Made by a program: the position numbers and the translations under genes
Part shown: piece after piece, positions 1-8,284 of the stretch
Layout: each line of letters opens with the position of its first letter
How positions within the stretch are numbered: position 1 is the first letter of the stretch
Assembly: GCF_041361465.1 (NCBI RefSeq)
Contig: NZ_JBGKAC010000001.1
Span: forward strand, 2,294,001-2,358,000
Reading direction: 5' to 3'
Length of the DNA stretch: 64,000 bases
From: Halobaculum sp. MBLA0143
GTDB taxonomy: Archaea; Halobacteriota; Halobacteria; Halobacteriales; Haloferacaceae
The notes under the pieces: model-generated
Database searches by the model: none
What the model saw: only the letters and a program-made list of their open reading frames with translations
What the model was told of the DNA's origin: nothing

Positions 1-211
1 CGCCGACCTCCACCGTCACCTCCTTGCTGCCGCGCTTGTCGGCGTACGATCCGCCCTTGGCGCCCTCGGTGTAGCCACCGAAGTCGGGCTGTTTGGTGCC
101 GCCACCGCCGCCCTCCTCCGCTGCGGCCGCGGTGCCGGCCGTGGCCGACGCCCCCGCACCGAGTGCGGCGGTCGCGCCACCGGCGGACCTGACGAACTCC
201 CGCCTGTTCAT
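1..211 (-). CDS. Halocyanin-like Tat-exported protein (N-terminal part)
   Basis: Only the first 70 codons lie inside the window. The start MNRREFVRSAGG is a twin-arginine signal, followed by an Ala-rich segment, a Glu/Gly linker and a stretch (PDFGGY...VTVEV) like the beginning of haloarchaeal halocyanin blue-copper domains. Family knowledge: halocyanins are membrane-attached copper electron carriers of the respiratory chain. The copper ligands would lie beyond the window edge and cannot be seen. The neighbouring acidic membrane proteins fit a cytochrome bc-type respiratory cluster. The assignment rests on the signal and linker only. Confidence 0.7.
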   Translation of the reverse strand, partial: MNRREFVRSAGGATAALGAGASATAGTAAAAEEGGGGGTKQPDFGGYTEGAKGGSYADKRGSKEVTVEVG

Positions 212-240
212 GTGTAGGCGGCTCTCCGTCTCCGTCGCGC

Positions 241-246
241 ATAAAC
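241..246 (-). promoter_or_regulatory. Possible TATA box of the halocyanin-like gene
   Basis: On the minus strand this reads GTTTAT, centred about 32 nt before the start codon at 211. That allows a leader of only a few bases. Confidence 0.35.
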
Positions 247-367
247 CCTCCGACCCTGGTCGACGGTCTCGCCCCGACGTGTCGGGGTTCTCCGCCGTCG
301 CGAGCGGGCGACACCCTGGGTTCTGTTCACACGACAGCGCCGTACCGAAGCCCGGGTGGATCGTAGC

Positions 368-1393
368 TCACGCCCACGACTCGCCTGCCGGATCGTCGGG
401 GTCGTCGGCGCCGTCGGCGTCGGACTCCCCGTCAGTCGCCGGCTCGTCGTCGGGCTCCTCGTCCGTCGCCTCCGCGGGCAGCCCGTCTCCGTCCAGCGTG
501 GTCTCGACGACCTCCTCGAACGGGAGGAACTCCGGGCGGTCCTCGTCGGTGATCCCGGACTCCCCGTCCGTGATCCCGGCGGCGCGGAGTCGGTCGCGGT
601 ACTCTTCGGCACGGAACCGGTCGGACAGCCGGGCGTTGGCCACGACGAACAACAACAACAGCCCGACCCCGAGGAAGAACACTGCCAACACCGGCACCAG
701 GAGGTTCGTCGTGTTCTCCGGCGACGGGATCAGCCCCGTGAACAGCCAGATCCCGAGGATGCCCAGCCCCGCGAGCACCTGTGCGGCCGCAATCAGCTGC
801 ATGACGTTGTTGCCGAACTCCCCGGTCCCGGCCTGGACCTCCTCGGGCGAAGGGAGCTCGTACGCTTCCGGCGGGTCGGCCACCTCGTAAGAGTCCATCG
901 AACACAGCGCGATGGTGGGCTTCACGTCCCGCAGCACCGTTCCCTCTCCCTCGACACTCCCGTCCGGGTAGACGATCGCCCACCCCTCGTCGGAGTAGGC
1001 GACGACGCGGTCCGGGTCCTCGGCCCGCTCCAAGACGGCGAACACCTCGCGGCGGGCGATCCGGCTGCGGAGGTCCTTCTCCACCCGCGCCAACAGCTCG
1101 TCGCCGGTGATCCACGTCTCCGGGTCGAAGGCGGCCTCCCACTCGCGGGCGCTCATGTCCGCCATGTCCGACGGAGAGAAGTTGTCGAAGTCGTACTTGT
1201 CGTCCACCTCCTCGCGGAGCGCCTCCAGGTCGGCGTCCGCGGGATCCTCGTCGGCCGACGCCGCGCGGTCTGCGGCCGCCGCCTCCGCGTCCGACGCCGC
1301 CTCGACCGACTCGTCGCCGTCCCGCGTCGCCGGATCGGACGCGCCGTCGGCGTCTTCCGTCTCCCGCTTGGGCTCGTCGGAGGATTCGGCCAT
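368..1393 (-). CDS. Acidic membrane protein of respiratory cluster (DUF7319-like)
   Basis: This 341-residue protein has a long Asp/Glu/Ala-rich N-terminus (about residues 1-70). A soluble domain follows, with a FDPETWITGDELLARVEKDLR stretch near residues 90-110. Two hydrophobic segments lie near 200-250 (AAAQVLAGLGILGIWLF and LLVPVLAVFFLGVGLLLLF), then a second acidic tail. The start was placed at MAESSDEP because the upstream extension is rich in Arg and shadows the opposite strand. It resembles haloarchaeal proteins that sit beside cytochrome bc and halocyanin genes, which is the context here. The molecular role is unknown; assembly or tethering of the complex is inference. Confidence 0.75.
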   Translation of the reverse strand: MAESSDEPKRETEDADGASDPATRDGDESVEAASDAEAAAADRAASADEDPADADLEALREEVDDKYDFDNFSPSDMADMSAREWEAAFDPETWITGDELLARVEKDLRSRIARREVFAVLERAEDPDRVVAYSDEGWAIVYPDGSVEGEGTVLRDVKPTIALCSMDSYEVADPPEAYELPSPEEVQAGTGEFGNNVMQLIAAAQVLAGLGILGIWLFTGLIPSPENTTNLLVPVLAVFFLGVGLLLLFVVANARLSDRFRAEEYRDRLRAAGITDGESGITDEDRPEFLPFEEVVETTLDGDGLPAEATDEEPDDEPATDGESDADGADDPDDPAGESWA

Positions 1394-1499
1394 CACTCCT
1401 CGTTCGACCGGGCGACAGGTTAGCGTGTTGGTTCGGGCGAATCCGAGGAGTGGGCGAAGTGGCGTAATCTGTAATAGGCCTGACGACGACCCGTCGGTC

Positions 1500-1697
1500 G
1501 TGAATACGAGAGACACACACGCCGAAGCCGACCGGTACGCTGCGAGTCTCGCACTGTTCGCCGGATCGCTCGCAACCGCCGCCGTGTTCCTGCTGTCGGA
1601 GTTCGTCGCCATCTCGCGGCCCGTCGTCGTCGCCGCGACGCCGGTCGTGGTGGTCGGGGCCGTCGTCGGGGCGGCGATCCTGATCCGACGGGGGTGA
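1500..1697 (+). CDS. Small two-helix membrane protein
   Basis: A 65-residue protein starting with GTG (VNTRDTHAEADRYAA). Two hydrophobic stretches (about residues 14-34 and 39-60) are separated by a short Ser/Arg loop, and the C-terminus is ILIRRG. It is divergent from the DUF7319-like gene and lies 93 nt upstream of the next membrane protein on the same strand. Small membrane proteins are common in haloarchaeal cytochrome bc clusters, so a structural role there is plausible. No family is recognised with certainty. The GTG start is chosen because the upstream reading frame is not protein-like. Confidence 0.6.
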   Translation: MNTRDTHAEADRYAASLALFAGSLATAAVFLLSEFVAISRPVVVAATPVVVVGAVVGAAILIRRG

Positions 1698-1790
1698 CCG
1701 CGTCGACTCGATGGCTCCCGGCTCGCCGTCCGCCCGACCCCGACGGCCATTCCACGCCTCTTTACACGCTGGCTCCCCTCTCTCCGTTCG

Positions 1791-2270
1791 ATGGTCGCCG
1801 ACCGAACAATCGCCGTCGTCGCCGCGGTGATGGTCACCGCCAGCTTCCCCTTCTACCTCTACGGGGCCTGGATCATGATCGACCGGGAGACGGAACACGT
1901 CACCTGGGAGATTCTCGTCCGCCACCTGCGGATGATCTTCCCGGGGCTCGTCCTCACCACGATTCCGGTCGTCACCTGGATGGGGCCGCGGCTGTTCGAC
2001 CAACTGGAGGGGCTGGCGATGGTCCACGCTTTCCTCGGGCTCCAGGCGTACGCCCTGCTGGGGTTCGGACTCACGGGTATCGTCCGGATCTTCCAGGTGA
2101 AACGCGACAACGAGATGTACGACGTGAGCGACCCGGACGTAGATCTGAACGACCTCCACGAGAACATGAGTGCCTGGCGCGGCCGGCTCCGGATCGGCGT
2201 GTTCGGCTACGTGATCCTGTGGATGCTGGCGTACTCCGTCGGGGTGTACCGGTTCTTCCTGATTTACTAG
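1791..2270 (+). CDS. Four-helix membrane protein (DUF7321-like)
   Basis: A 159-residue protein with about four transmembrane segments: residues 5-27, 48-64, 76-100 and 137-158. Between helices 3 and 4 is a charged cytoplasmic-type loop (KRDNEMYDVSDPDVDLNDLHE). It resembles a haloarchaeal family found beside cytochrome bc-type genes, consistent with its place here. There are no haem-binding histidine pairs arranged as in cytochrome b, so it is probably an accessory subunit. Its last bases overlap the end of the convergent nth gene. Confidence 0.7.
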   Translation: MVADRTIAVVAAVMVTASFPFYLYGAWIMIDRETEHVTWEILVRHLRMIFPGLVLTTIPVVTWMGPRLFDQLEGLAMVHAFLGLQAYALLGFGLTGIVRIFQVKRDNEMYDVSDPDVDLNDLHENMSAWRGRLRIGVFGYVILWMLAYSVGVYRFFLIY

Positions 2271-2956
2271 GCGTCCCACGCCTCGCCGCTGGCGAGGTCC
2301 ACCTCGGCGTCACTCCGCTCGGACGGACAGATGTCCGCCAACACACACGTCTCACACTCCGGGCTCTGGGCCGTACACGTCGCCCGCCCGTGTGAGATCA
2401 TGAGGTGGGTGAGCATTTTCCAGTCGTCCTCCGGGACGATCTCCTGGAGGTCCGTCTCGATGGCTTCCGGTCGTTCCTCGTCTGTGATCCCCAGCCGACG
2501 GGTGAGCCGTTGGACGTGGGTGTCGACGACGATCCCCTCCACCACGTCGTGGCCGTGTTGTAACACGACGTTGGCCGTCTTCCGGCCGACGCCGGACAGG
2601 TCCGTCAGCGCGCTCATGGTGTCCGGTACCTCGCCGTCGTGCTCCTCGGCGATGATCTCGCCGGTCTCGCGGAGGTACCCCGCCTTGTTGTTGTGGAAGG
2701 TGATACCGTAGATGTCCTCCGCCAGTTGGTCTTCCGTCGCGGCCGCGTAGTCCGCGGCCGTCTCGTACTCCTCGAACAGTTCCGCGGTCACCTCGTTGAC
2801 CCGTTCGTCCGTACACTGTGCCGAGAGGATCACCGCGACGAGCAGTTCCAGCCGCGTGGAGAAGTTCAGCGAGATCCCGCTGTCGGGGTACGTCTCGTAC
2901 AGCCGGTCCAACACTTCGACGACCTGGTCCGTCCGCGAGTCGAGCGCCGTTCCCAT
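2267..2956 (-). CDS. nth: Endonuclease III (DNA glycosylase/AP lyase)
   Basis: This 229-residue base-excision repair enzyme removes oxidised pyrimidines and nicks the abasic site. The family core is visible: LLVAVILSAQCTDERVN in the N-terminal helices, then the helix-hairpin-helix LSGVGRKTANVV. The catalytic Lys lies in that hairpin and the catalytic Asp in VDTHVQRLTRRLG. The C-terminus carries the four-cysteine iron-sulfur motif C-x6-C-x2-C-x5-C (CTAQSPECETCVLADIC). The length is normal. The start MGTALDSRTDQV is chosen because the upstream extension is basic and not conserved. The gene is divergent from the next one and convergent with the membrane protein. Confidence 0.95.
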   Translation of the reverse strand: MGTALDSRTDQVVEVLDRLYETYPDSGISLNFSTRLELLVAVILSAQCTDERVNEVTAELFEEYETAADYAAATEDQLAEDIYGITFHNNKAGYLRETGEIIAEEHDGEVPDTMSALTDLSGVGRKTANVVLQHGHDVVEGIVVDTHVQRLTRRLGITDEERPEAIETDLQEIVPEDDWKMLTHLMISHGRATCTAQSPECETCVLADICPSERSDAEVDLASGEAWDA

Positions 2957-3015
2957 ACCCCGTCCACGGCCGGGCGGTGCTTGAACGGTTCGTCCACGCC
3001 GCTCGGACCGACGAG

Positions 3016-3023
3016 TTTTACAA
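3016..3023 (+). promoter_or_regulatory. TATA box for the 3047 gene
   Basis: TTTTACAA is centred about 28 nt before the ATG at 3047. The spacing leaves no room for a leader, which predicts a leaderless transcript. Confidence 0.5.
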
Positions 3024-3046
3024 TCCGCCCGAACAGTCACCCGTGT

Positions 3047-3640
3047 ATGTCCGAGTCACACCCCCTCGCGGGGGCTCGCGACGCCTGGGAGGCCGTCGTC
3101 GACGACATGGCCGCCACGGCCGCAGAGTACCGCGACGCGGGGTTCGAGACGCTCGCGCTCCACCCCGGTGACGTGACCGTCCTGCCGACGCCGGCTGCGG
3201 CCGCCGGCGACATCGAGATCGACCGTCTCGGGCTCGACGTGCTGCTGCCGGGCGACGAGTTCGAGTCGCTCCAGGGCGCCGTCGCCGACCACGAGTTCGA
3301 GGCGTACGACGCCTACCGCGCGGGCGAGGGTGGGCTCGTGTTCCTCGTGATCGCCATGAAGTCCGTCGACGACTCGTTGGCGGTGTTGTTCCCCGTCTAC
3401 TACGAGGTGTCGACCGCGCAGCTGATGCTCGCCCGCGTCGCCGACCGCGGGGAGATGCGGACGTACCTCCGCCCGTTGGACGACTCCGAGCGGGTCGTGT
3501 TCTCCCAGTCGGACCCGGAGAACCTGCTCCCCGAGGGGTTCGACCCCAAGAGCGTCGACGAGGAGACGATCGTCTCGAACGCCGACGACCTGGAGGTGTC
3601 GCCCGAGACCGCCGTCGACGACGTCGAAGACGGGCTCTGA
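3047..3640 (+). CDS. Conserved haloarchaeal protein (DUF7529-like)
   Basis: A 197-residue soluble acidic protein beginning MSESHPLAGARDAWEAVVDDM. The middle part has the pattern LDVLLPGDEFESL, then VFLVIAMKSVDD and VLFPVYYEVSTAQLM, suggesting a compact alpha/beta fold. The acidic C-terminal tail looks disordered. This matches my recollection of DUF7529, a haloarchaea-specific family of unknown function often found next to nth. No catalytic signature or membrane segment is visible. It is probably transcribed alone. Confidence 0.75.
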   Translation: MSESHPLAGARDAWEAVVDDMAATAAEYRDAGFETLALHPGDVTVLPTPAAAAGDIEIDRLGLDVLLPGDEFESLQGAVADHEFEAYDAYRAGEGGLVFLVIAMKSVDDSLAVLFPVYYEVSTAQLMLARVADRGEMRTYLRPLDDSERVVFSQSDPENLLPEGFDPKSVDEETIVSNADDLEVSPETAVDDVEDGL

Positions 3641-3723
3641 CCGGTCGGCCGTCGTCTTCCGTCCCGTCGGCGGCCGCTCCGCGCTCCGTCTCCGTCGATC
3701 ACCCCGTGGTCTACAGATGAACA

Positions 3724-3865
3724 AGGCGAGTGCCTCGGGGTCGTACGGAAATCGGAGATTTCCGTGATGACGAGACGCCTCCAGCGTCTCGAACCACTTG
3801 ACCCCGAGGCGGTTCACAGGCGGTACGAGGCGAGTGCCTCGGAGCTCGATCCCGAGGCGGTTCAC
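3724..3865. repeat. Intergenic nested palindromic repeats
   Basis: AGGCGAGTGCCTCGG occurs at 3724-3738 and 3828-3842. CCCGAGGCGGTTCAC occurs at 3803-3817 and 3851-3865. Between the first pair are two short palindromes, GGAAATCGGAGATTTCC and GAGACGCCTCCAGCGTCTC. The last copy covers the stop codon of the gene on the minus strand. The arrangement resembles dispersed palindromic elements of haloarchaeal intergenic regions. Confidence 0.7.
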
Positions 3866-4725
3866 CCCTCGTCGCCGACCGTGTCGCCGTCGGTTGGCGT
3901 TTCCCCGTCCCGGTGATCGTCGGTACTCCCTTCTCCGTCCTGCTCCCGGTCGTCGCCGTTCTCCTCGTCGGCGAGTTCGTCGTGTGGACAGCCGGCGTCG
4001 AGACACCGCGTGCCGTTGTCGCGTTCGAACACCGGCAGCCCGCAGACGCAGTCGCCGACGACGACACCCGCCGGGATGGAGAAGGCGGTCTCACACTCCG
4101 GGTAGTCGTCACAGCCGAGGAACTGTCGGCCGCGGTGGTCTTCCACCCGGAGCGTCGCCCCGCAGTCCGGGCAGTCCAGCCGACGGTCCAGCGCTTCGTG
4201 GACCGCGTCCGACAGCGGGCGACACGTCCGGTCCAGACACACCCGGAACCGTTCGCCACGGCGGACCACGAGCTCCGGTAGTCCACACTCCGGACAGGTC
4301 TCGTCGGTCACGCGACCACCCTGTGGGACGGCGTAGCCGTCGCCACACCGCAGACAGGACACCTCCCCGCCCGACGACACGAGCTGACCGTCACAGACGC
4401 AGTCACCGACCGGGGTGCCGGCGACAGTGGTGACGTGGCCGGCGGTCGTCGGCTCCGGGTCGAAGGCGACAGTCAGTCGTTCGTCGCCGTCGACCGCGAC
4501 GAGTTCCACCCCCTCGCCGCCGTCGTCGACGCGGGTCTCTGCCGCGCGGGTGAGCCACGCCACCGGCTGGTAGCCGTCCGTGTCGTGGACCAACACGGTG
4601 TCGTCCGGCTTTATCAAGACGACGACCCGGCCGCGGTAGACTCGTTCGTCGTCTCCCGGGCGACCGTGGGCGGTGGTGAAACGGGCAGTGCAGTAGCCGG
4701 CGTAGATTCTGACAATCTCCGTCAC
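3862..4725 (-). CDS. NucS N-terminal-like domain fused to topoisomerase-type zinc fingers
   Basis: A 287-residue protein. Residues 1-110 resemble the DNA-binding N-terminal domain of the mismatch endonuclease NucS/EndoMS (RGRVVVLIKPDDTVLVHD then YQPVAWL). Residues about 115-265 contain several four-cysteine zinc ribbons. One is a typical topoisomerase I C4 finger (CPDCGATLRV...FLGCDDYPEC). The C-terminal tail is acidic. The RecB-like nuclease domain of NucS is absent, so this is probably a DNA-binding or accessory protein rather than the enzyme. It is followed downstream by palindromic repeats. The start at MTEIVRIYAGYC gives the conserved N-terminal strand. Confidence 0.75.
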   Translation of the reverse strand: MTEIVRIYAGYCTARFTTAHGRPGDDERVYRGRVVVLIKPDDTVLVHDTDGYQPVAWLTRAAETRVDDGGEGVELVAVDGDERLTVAFDPEPTTAGHVTTVAGTPVGDCVCDGQLVSSGGEVSCLRCGDGYAVPQGGRVTDETCPECGLPELVVRRGERFRVCLDRTCRPLSDAVHEALDRRLDCPDCGATLRVEDHRGRQFLGCDDYPECETAFSIPAGVVVGDCVCGLPVFERDNGTRCLDAGCPHDELADEENGDDREQDGEGSTDDHRDGETPTDGDTVGDEG

Positions 4726-4763
4726 CGGGTGTTTGCCCGCGGAATCCGTCTTGAAGCTTCGGC

Positions 4764-4819
4764 CGGTCGGGCGTCGACCCGGACCGCCGCTCGGTCGGGC
4801 GTCGACCCGGACCGCCGCT
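4764..4819. repeat. 28-bp tandem repeat beyond the helicase stop codon
   Basis: Two identical 28-bp units occupy 4764-4791 and 4792-4819. A third, diverged copy starts at 4820 and runs over the stop codon (4823-4825) and last codons of the helicase gene. It looks like a duplicated and drifting gene end. Confidence 0.75.
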
Positions 4820-4822
4820 CGG

Positions 4823-7255
4823 TCAGTCGTCGATCCCGACCGTCCGGCTGTCGCGCTGCGGGCGCAGGGGAAGGTCCGGGTACACCACCTCGACGGCGTA
4901 CGACACGGTCTCCGCCTGCGGACTGCCGAACACCGCCACCGGGACGGTCGTCTCTCCGTCGAAGTACAGTGTCTTCTCGTGCATCTCGGTGTCGTTGGCG
5001 GTGACGCGCACCCCGGCGCGGGCCGGCCCGCCCTCGTTGCGGACGGTCACCTCCCGCACGTCGTTGTCACCGACGGCGATCCGGTCCGGGAACGACCCCC
5101 ACTCGACGCTGGCCCGCGGGAGCTCCCCGGCCTGGCTCACGATCCGCTCGGCGACGCCGGCGGTGAGTCCGGCGTTCGTCAGCTCGGTGGCGCCGGCCGC
5201 GACCAGGTCCGCGGGCGTCGTCAGGTCACCCGCCGCCAGCGTGTCCGCCCGTCCGGCGCCCACGCCGTCGACGGCCGTCAGCCCGACCGCGTCGGCGGCC
5301 ACCCCGTGTTCCACCCGAGCGGCCACCCGCGCCACGAGGCCGGCGACCCGCGGACCGGCGAAGGTCTCGGCGGACTCCCGCAGCGCAGCCAACAGCCGCA
5401 GCGCGTTCTGGCGGATCACCCAGGCGTCCGACCGGAGGTCCGCCGGGACGCTGTCGGCCGCCGACGCCCGGAGGATCGCCAACACCTTCCGGGTGCCGTC
5501 CGCGAGGTCGTCCGTCGCCGGCGCCCCGACACGGCTGTCGACGCCCGACAGCGTGGAGACGACTCCCCGTGAACCGGAGAGGATCGTGTCGACGGCGTCC
5601 CGCTCGGAGCTACGCGGTGAGACGGAGTCGAACTCGCTGGCGGCCGCCACGGTCCGCAACACGTCCGGCTCGGCGAGCGACTCTCGGTCCGTCAGCTCGC
5701 GGAACCGCTCTGCGGTGTCCAGTCGGAGGTAGTAGTCCGAGGCGAGCCGGCCGAGCGCCGTCGGCTCTAAGCCGAGTTGGTCGTCCGTCTCCACGAACCC
5801 GCGAGCGACGAGCCGATCGACCGTGCCGCGCACCCGGTCGCGCAGGTCCGGGAAGCCGTACGTCTCCGGCCGGGACTGCGCCCGGACGTAGTAGAACGTC
5901 GTCTCCAGCCAGTCCATCACGTCCTCTAACCCGCCGACGGTGCCGAGGGCGATCTCCGCGTTGAGGTGAGCCGCGAGGTCGCCGACGGCGGCGTCCCCGT
6001 CGCCGTCGCCGCGACCCGCGAGGTGTGACTCGATCTCTTTGCCCTCGCGGAGCAGCCGGCGGTACTTGTCCGCCTCCGACCGGTCACACACCACCCAGCC
6101 GTAGCCCACGTCGTCGTACCCCGGGCGGCCGGCCCGGCCCAGCATCTGGAGCACGTCCAACGGGCTCACGTCTACGTCACCCTCCAACGGGTCGTGGTAC
6201 TTGGTGTCGCGGATGACGACACACCGCGCCGGGAGATTCACGCCCCACGCGAGCGTGGAGGTGGAGAACAACACGCCGACGGTTCCCTCGCGGAACCACT
6301 CCTCGACGGCGTTACGGTCGTTCGTCGACAGCCCGGCGTGGTGGAAGGCGACCCCGTCCGGGATCGACTTCCGGAGTGTCTCGTCGTCCAGGTCCGCCGC
6401 CTCCGTGTGGAGGTCGTAGTCGCCGCGGGCGCCCATCGGCACGTCCCGTTCGGCCAGTTCGTCGCGGGCCTTCTTGGCCGCCATCACGGCGTCCTGGCGG
6501 GAGGCGACGAACACGAGCGCCTGGCCGTCGTCGCGGACGTGTGGCTCCGCGAGGTCCAGCGCACGGTACAGCCGACGGTACTTGTCGGCGAAGGAGTTCT
6601 CCCCGTGGGTGTACGTCTTCACGCCCGTCTCCAGGTCGACCGGGCGGTAGTCGTCGCCGAACTGGAAGGTGGCCGACGGCGGCGCGTCCAGCCAGTCGGC
6701 CACGTCCCCGACGTTCTTCATCGTCGCCGACAGCGCGACCACCCGCGGGTCACACAGCCGGCGCAGCCGCGAGACGGTCACCTCCAGCACGGAGCCTCGG
6801 CGCTCGGAGTCCAAGAGGTGGACCTCGTCGATGACGACACAGTCCACGTCGGTGACGAAGCTGTACCGAGCCGACTCGTGTTTCCGGGTGGCCGAGTCGG
6901 CCTTCTCGGGCGTCATCACGAGGATATCCGCCCGTTCCGCGCGTCGGGGGTCCAAGTCTCGCTCGCCGGTGACGACGTACACGGAGTAGCCCATCGCCTC
7001 GAACCGTTCCCACTCCGACTCCTTCTCGGTCGTCAGCGCCCGCAGGGGCGCGAGGAACAACGCGGTCCCGCCCCGCGAGAGCGTGCGGCAGATCGCGAGC
7101 TCCGCCAGCGCGGTCTTGCCGGAGGCCGTCGGCGCGGCCGCGACGACGTTGTCGTCCGTCTCCAGGACGGCCGGCAGCGCCGCCTCCTGCATTCGATTGA
7201 ACTCGTCGAACTCGAAGGCGTCTGCGAACTCCGGCACGGCGTCTGCGACGTTCAT
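4823..7255 (-). CDS. Ski2-family (Hel308-like) DNA/RNA helicase
   Basis: An 810-residue superfamily 2 helicase. Walker A is AAPTASGKTALAE (near residue 40), motif II is VVIDEVHLL, motif III is ALSATMKN, and motif VI is QMLGRAGRPGYDD. After the RecA domains come a winged-helix and ratchet region and a helix-hairpin-helix-like segment (LTAVDGVGAGRADTLAAG). The C-terminal beta-rich part recalls the Sec63/FN3-like end of Brr2-type helicases. The N-terminus differs from classical archaeal Hel308, so this is probably the second Ski2 paralogue of haloarchaea. It could act on stalled forks or on RNA. Confidence 0.9.
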   Translation of the reverse strand: MNVADAVPEFADAFEFDEFNRMQEAALPAVLETDDNVVAAAPTASGKTALAELAICRTLSRGGTALFLAPLRALTTEKESEWERFEAMGYSVYVVTGERDLDPRRAERADILVMTPEKADSATRKHESARYSFVTDVDCVVIDEVHLLDSERRGSVLEVTVSRLRRLCDPRVVALSATMKNVGDVADWLDAPPSATFQFGDDYRPVDLETGVKTYTHGENSFADKYRRLYRALDLAEPHVRDDGQALVFVASRQDAVMAAKKARDELAERDVPMGARGDYDLHTEAADLDDETLRKSIPDGVAFHHAGLSTNDRNAVEEWFREGTVGVLFSTSTLAWGVNLPARCVVIRDTKYHDPLEGDVDVSPLDVLQMLGRAGRPGYDDVGYGWVVCDRSEADKYRRLLREGKEIESHLAGRGDGDGDAAVGDLAAHLNAEIALGTVGGLEDVMDWLETTFYYVRAQSRPETYGFPDLRDRVRGTVDRLVARGFVETDDQLGLEPTALGRLASDYYLRLDTAERFRELTDRESLAEPDVLRTVAAASEFDSVSPRSSERDAVDTILSGSRGVVSTLSGVDSRVGAPATDDLADGTRKVLAILRASAADSVPADLRSDAWVIRQNALRLLAALRESAETFAGPRVAGLVARVAARVEHGVAADAVGLTAVDGVGAGRADTLAAGDLTTPADLVAAGATELTNAGLTAGVAERIVSQAGELPRASVEWGSFPDRIAVGDNDVREVTVRNEGGPARAGVRVTANDTEMHEKTLYFDGETTVPVAVFGSPQAETVSYAVEVVYPDLPLRPQRDSRTVGIDD

Positions 7256-7435
7256 GATTGAGGGGGTGCGGCTCCCGCCGCTGGTGTCGTCTCTCTCTCC
7301 GGGCAGTGACGCGAAAAGGCCTTTCTCTCTGGGCCGCTCGTCGGCACAGCCGCTCGGGTGCCCGGTCGTCCGCCCGCTCGGGTGCCCACTTTCCCGCTCG
7401 CCCGCCCGTCGGTCTCGCGGCCGCTCACCGGCTCG

Positions 7436-8284
7436 CTACAGGTCCGTCCGCTCGAACCGTGCCAACCCGGCGATCGGCGGGACGACGAGCCACACCGCCA
7501 GCATCAACACCGCGGACAACTCCGTCGCCTGTTGGAACGCCTGACCACCGGCCGACGGCGGCGCGAACAACGTCCCCGAGAGGAACTCCCGAGAGACGAT
7601 CTTGAACGCCCCGGTGGGGTTGAGCACCTGCATCAGCGTCTGGAGCTCGGAGACTGTCAGCGGGAGCCACGCCGGGCCGCCGTTCAGCCCGAGCACGAAC
7701 GGGAGCGCGTTGTTGATCCCGCCGAGCACGACGGTGAACAGGAAGTACACCCCGACGGCGGCCGCGACCGCGACCGTGCTGGAGCCGGTGGCCGCCGAGA
7801 ACCCCACCGCGATGGAGACGTACACCGCAGCCAACACGACCATCAGGAGGAGGTAGCCGACGTAGTCCAACGGCGCGAACTGGAGCGGACCGACCGCCGC
7901 GACCAACGCCGGCACCAGGAAGCCGACGAACAGAGGGACGCCGACGGCCGCCGTCCGGCCGATCACCTTCCCGGCCACCACGTCCGCCCGGGAGTGTGGC
8001 AGCGACAGGAGGAGCTTCAGCGAGCCGGACTCCCGCTCGCCGACGACGGCGCCGTACGCGACCACGAGCGCGATCAGCGGGACGAGGAGCGTGGTGAACC
8101 CACCGTTCATGAACCCGAGAATCGCGCTCGTGGAGAACGTCTGGGCCTCGGACGACGAGAGGAACTGCGCGCCGATCAGCATGAAGCCGGTGGCGATCAC
8201 CACGAACACCGCCGCCAGCCCCAGCAGCCACCGCGACCGCACCGCGTCTCGGAAGTCCTTCCGAGCGACGGCCTCGACGCTCAC
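7436..8284 (-). CDS. ABC-2 type transporter permease
   Basis: A 282-residue membrane protein with about six hydrophobic segments. A short cytoplasmic N-terminus (SVEAVARKDFRDAVRSRW) is typical of NosY/ABC-2 permeases, and a conserved cytoplasmic loop GERESGSLKLLLSLP sits between helices 2 and 3. Its start codon overlaps the stop of the ATP-binding gene by four bases, so the two are translationally coupled. The substrate cannot be told from sequence; similar haloarchaeal pairs are annotated as export systems of unknown cargo. Confidence 0.9.
   Translation of the reverse strand: MSVEAVARKDFRDAVRSRWLLGLAAVFVVIATGFMLIGAQFLSSSEAQTFSTSAILGFMNGGFTTLLVPLIALVVAYGAVVGERESGSLKLLLSLPHSRADVVAGKVIGRTAAVGVPLFVGFLVPALVAAVGPLQFAPLDYVGYLLLMVVLAAVYVSIAVGFSAATGSSTVAVAAAVGVYFLFTVVLGGINNALPFVLGLNGGPAWLPLTVSELQTLMQVLNPTGAFKIVSREFLSGTLFAPPSAGGQAFQQATELSAVLMLAVWLVVPPIAGLARFERTDL

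Noticed and set aside
368-1837. Longer start for the acidic membrane protein
   Set aside because: The extension is Arg-rich and antisense to the small membrane gene at 1500-1697.
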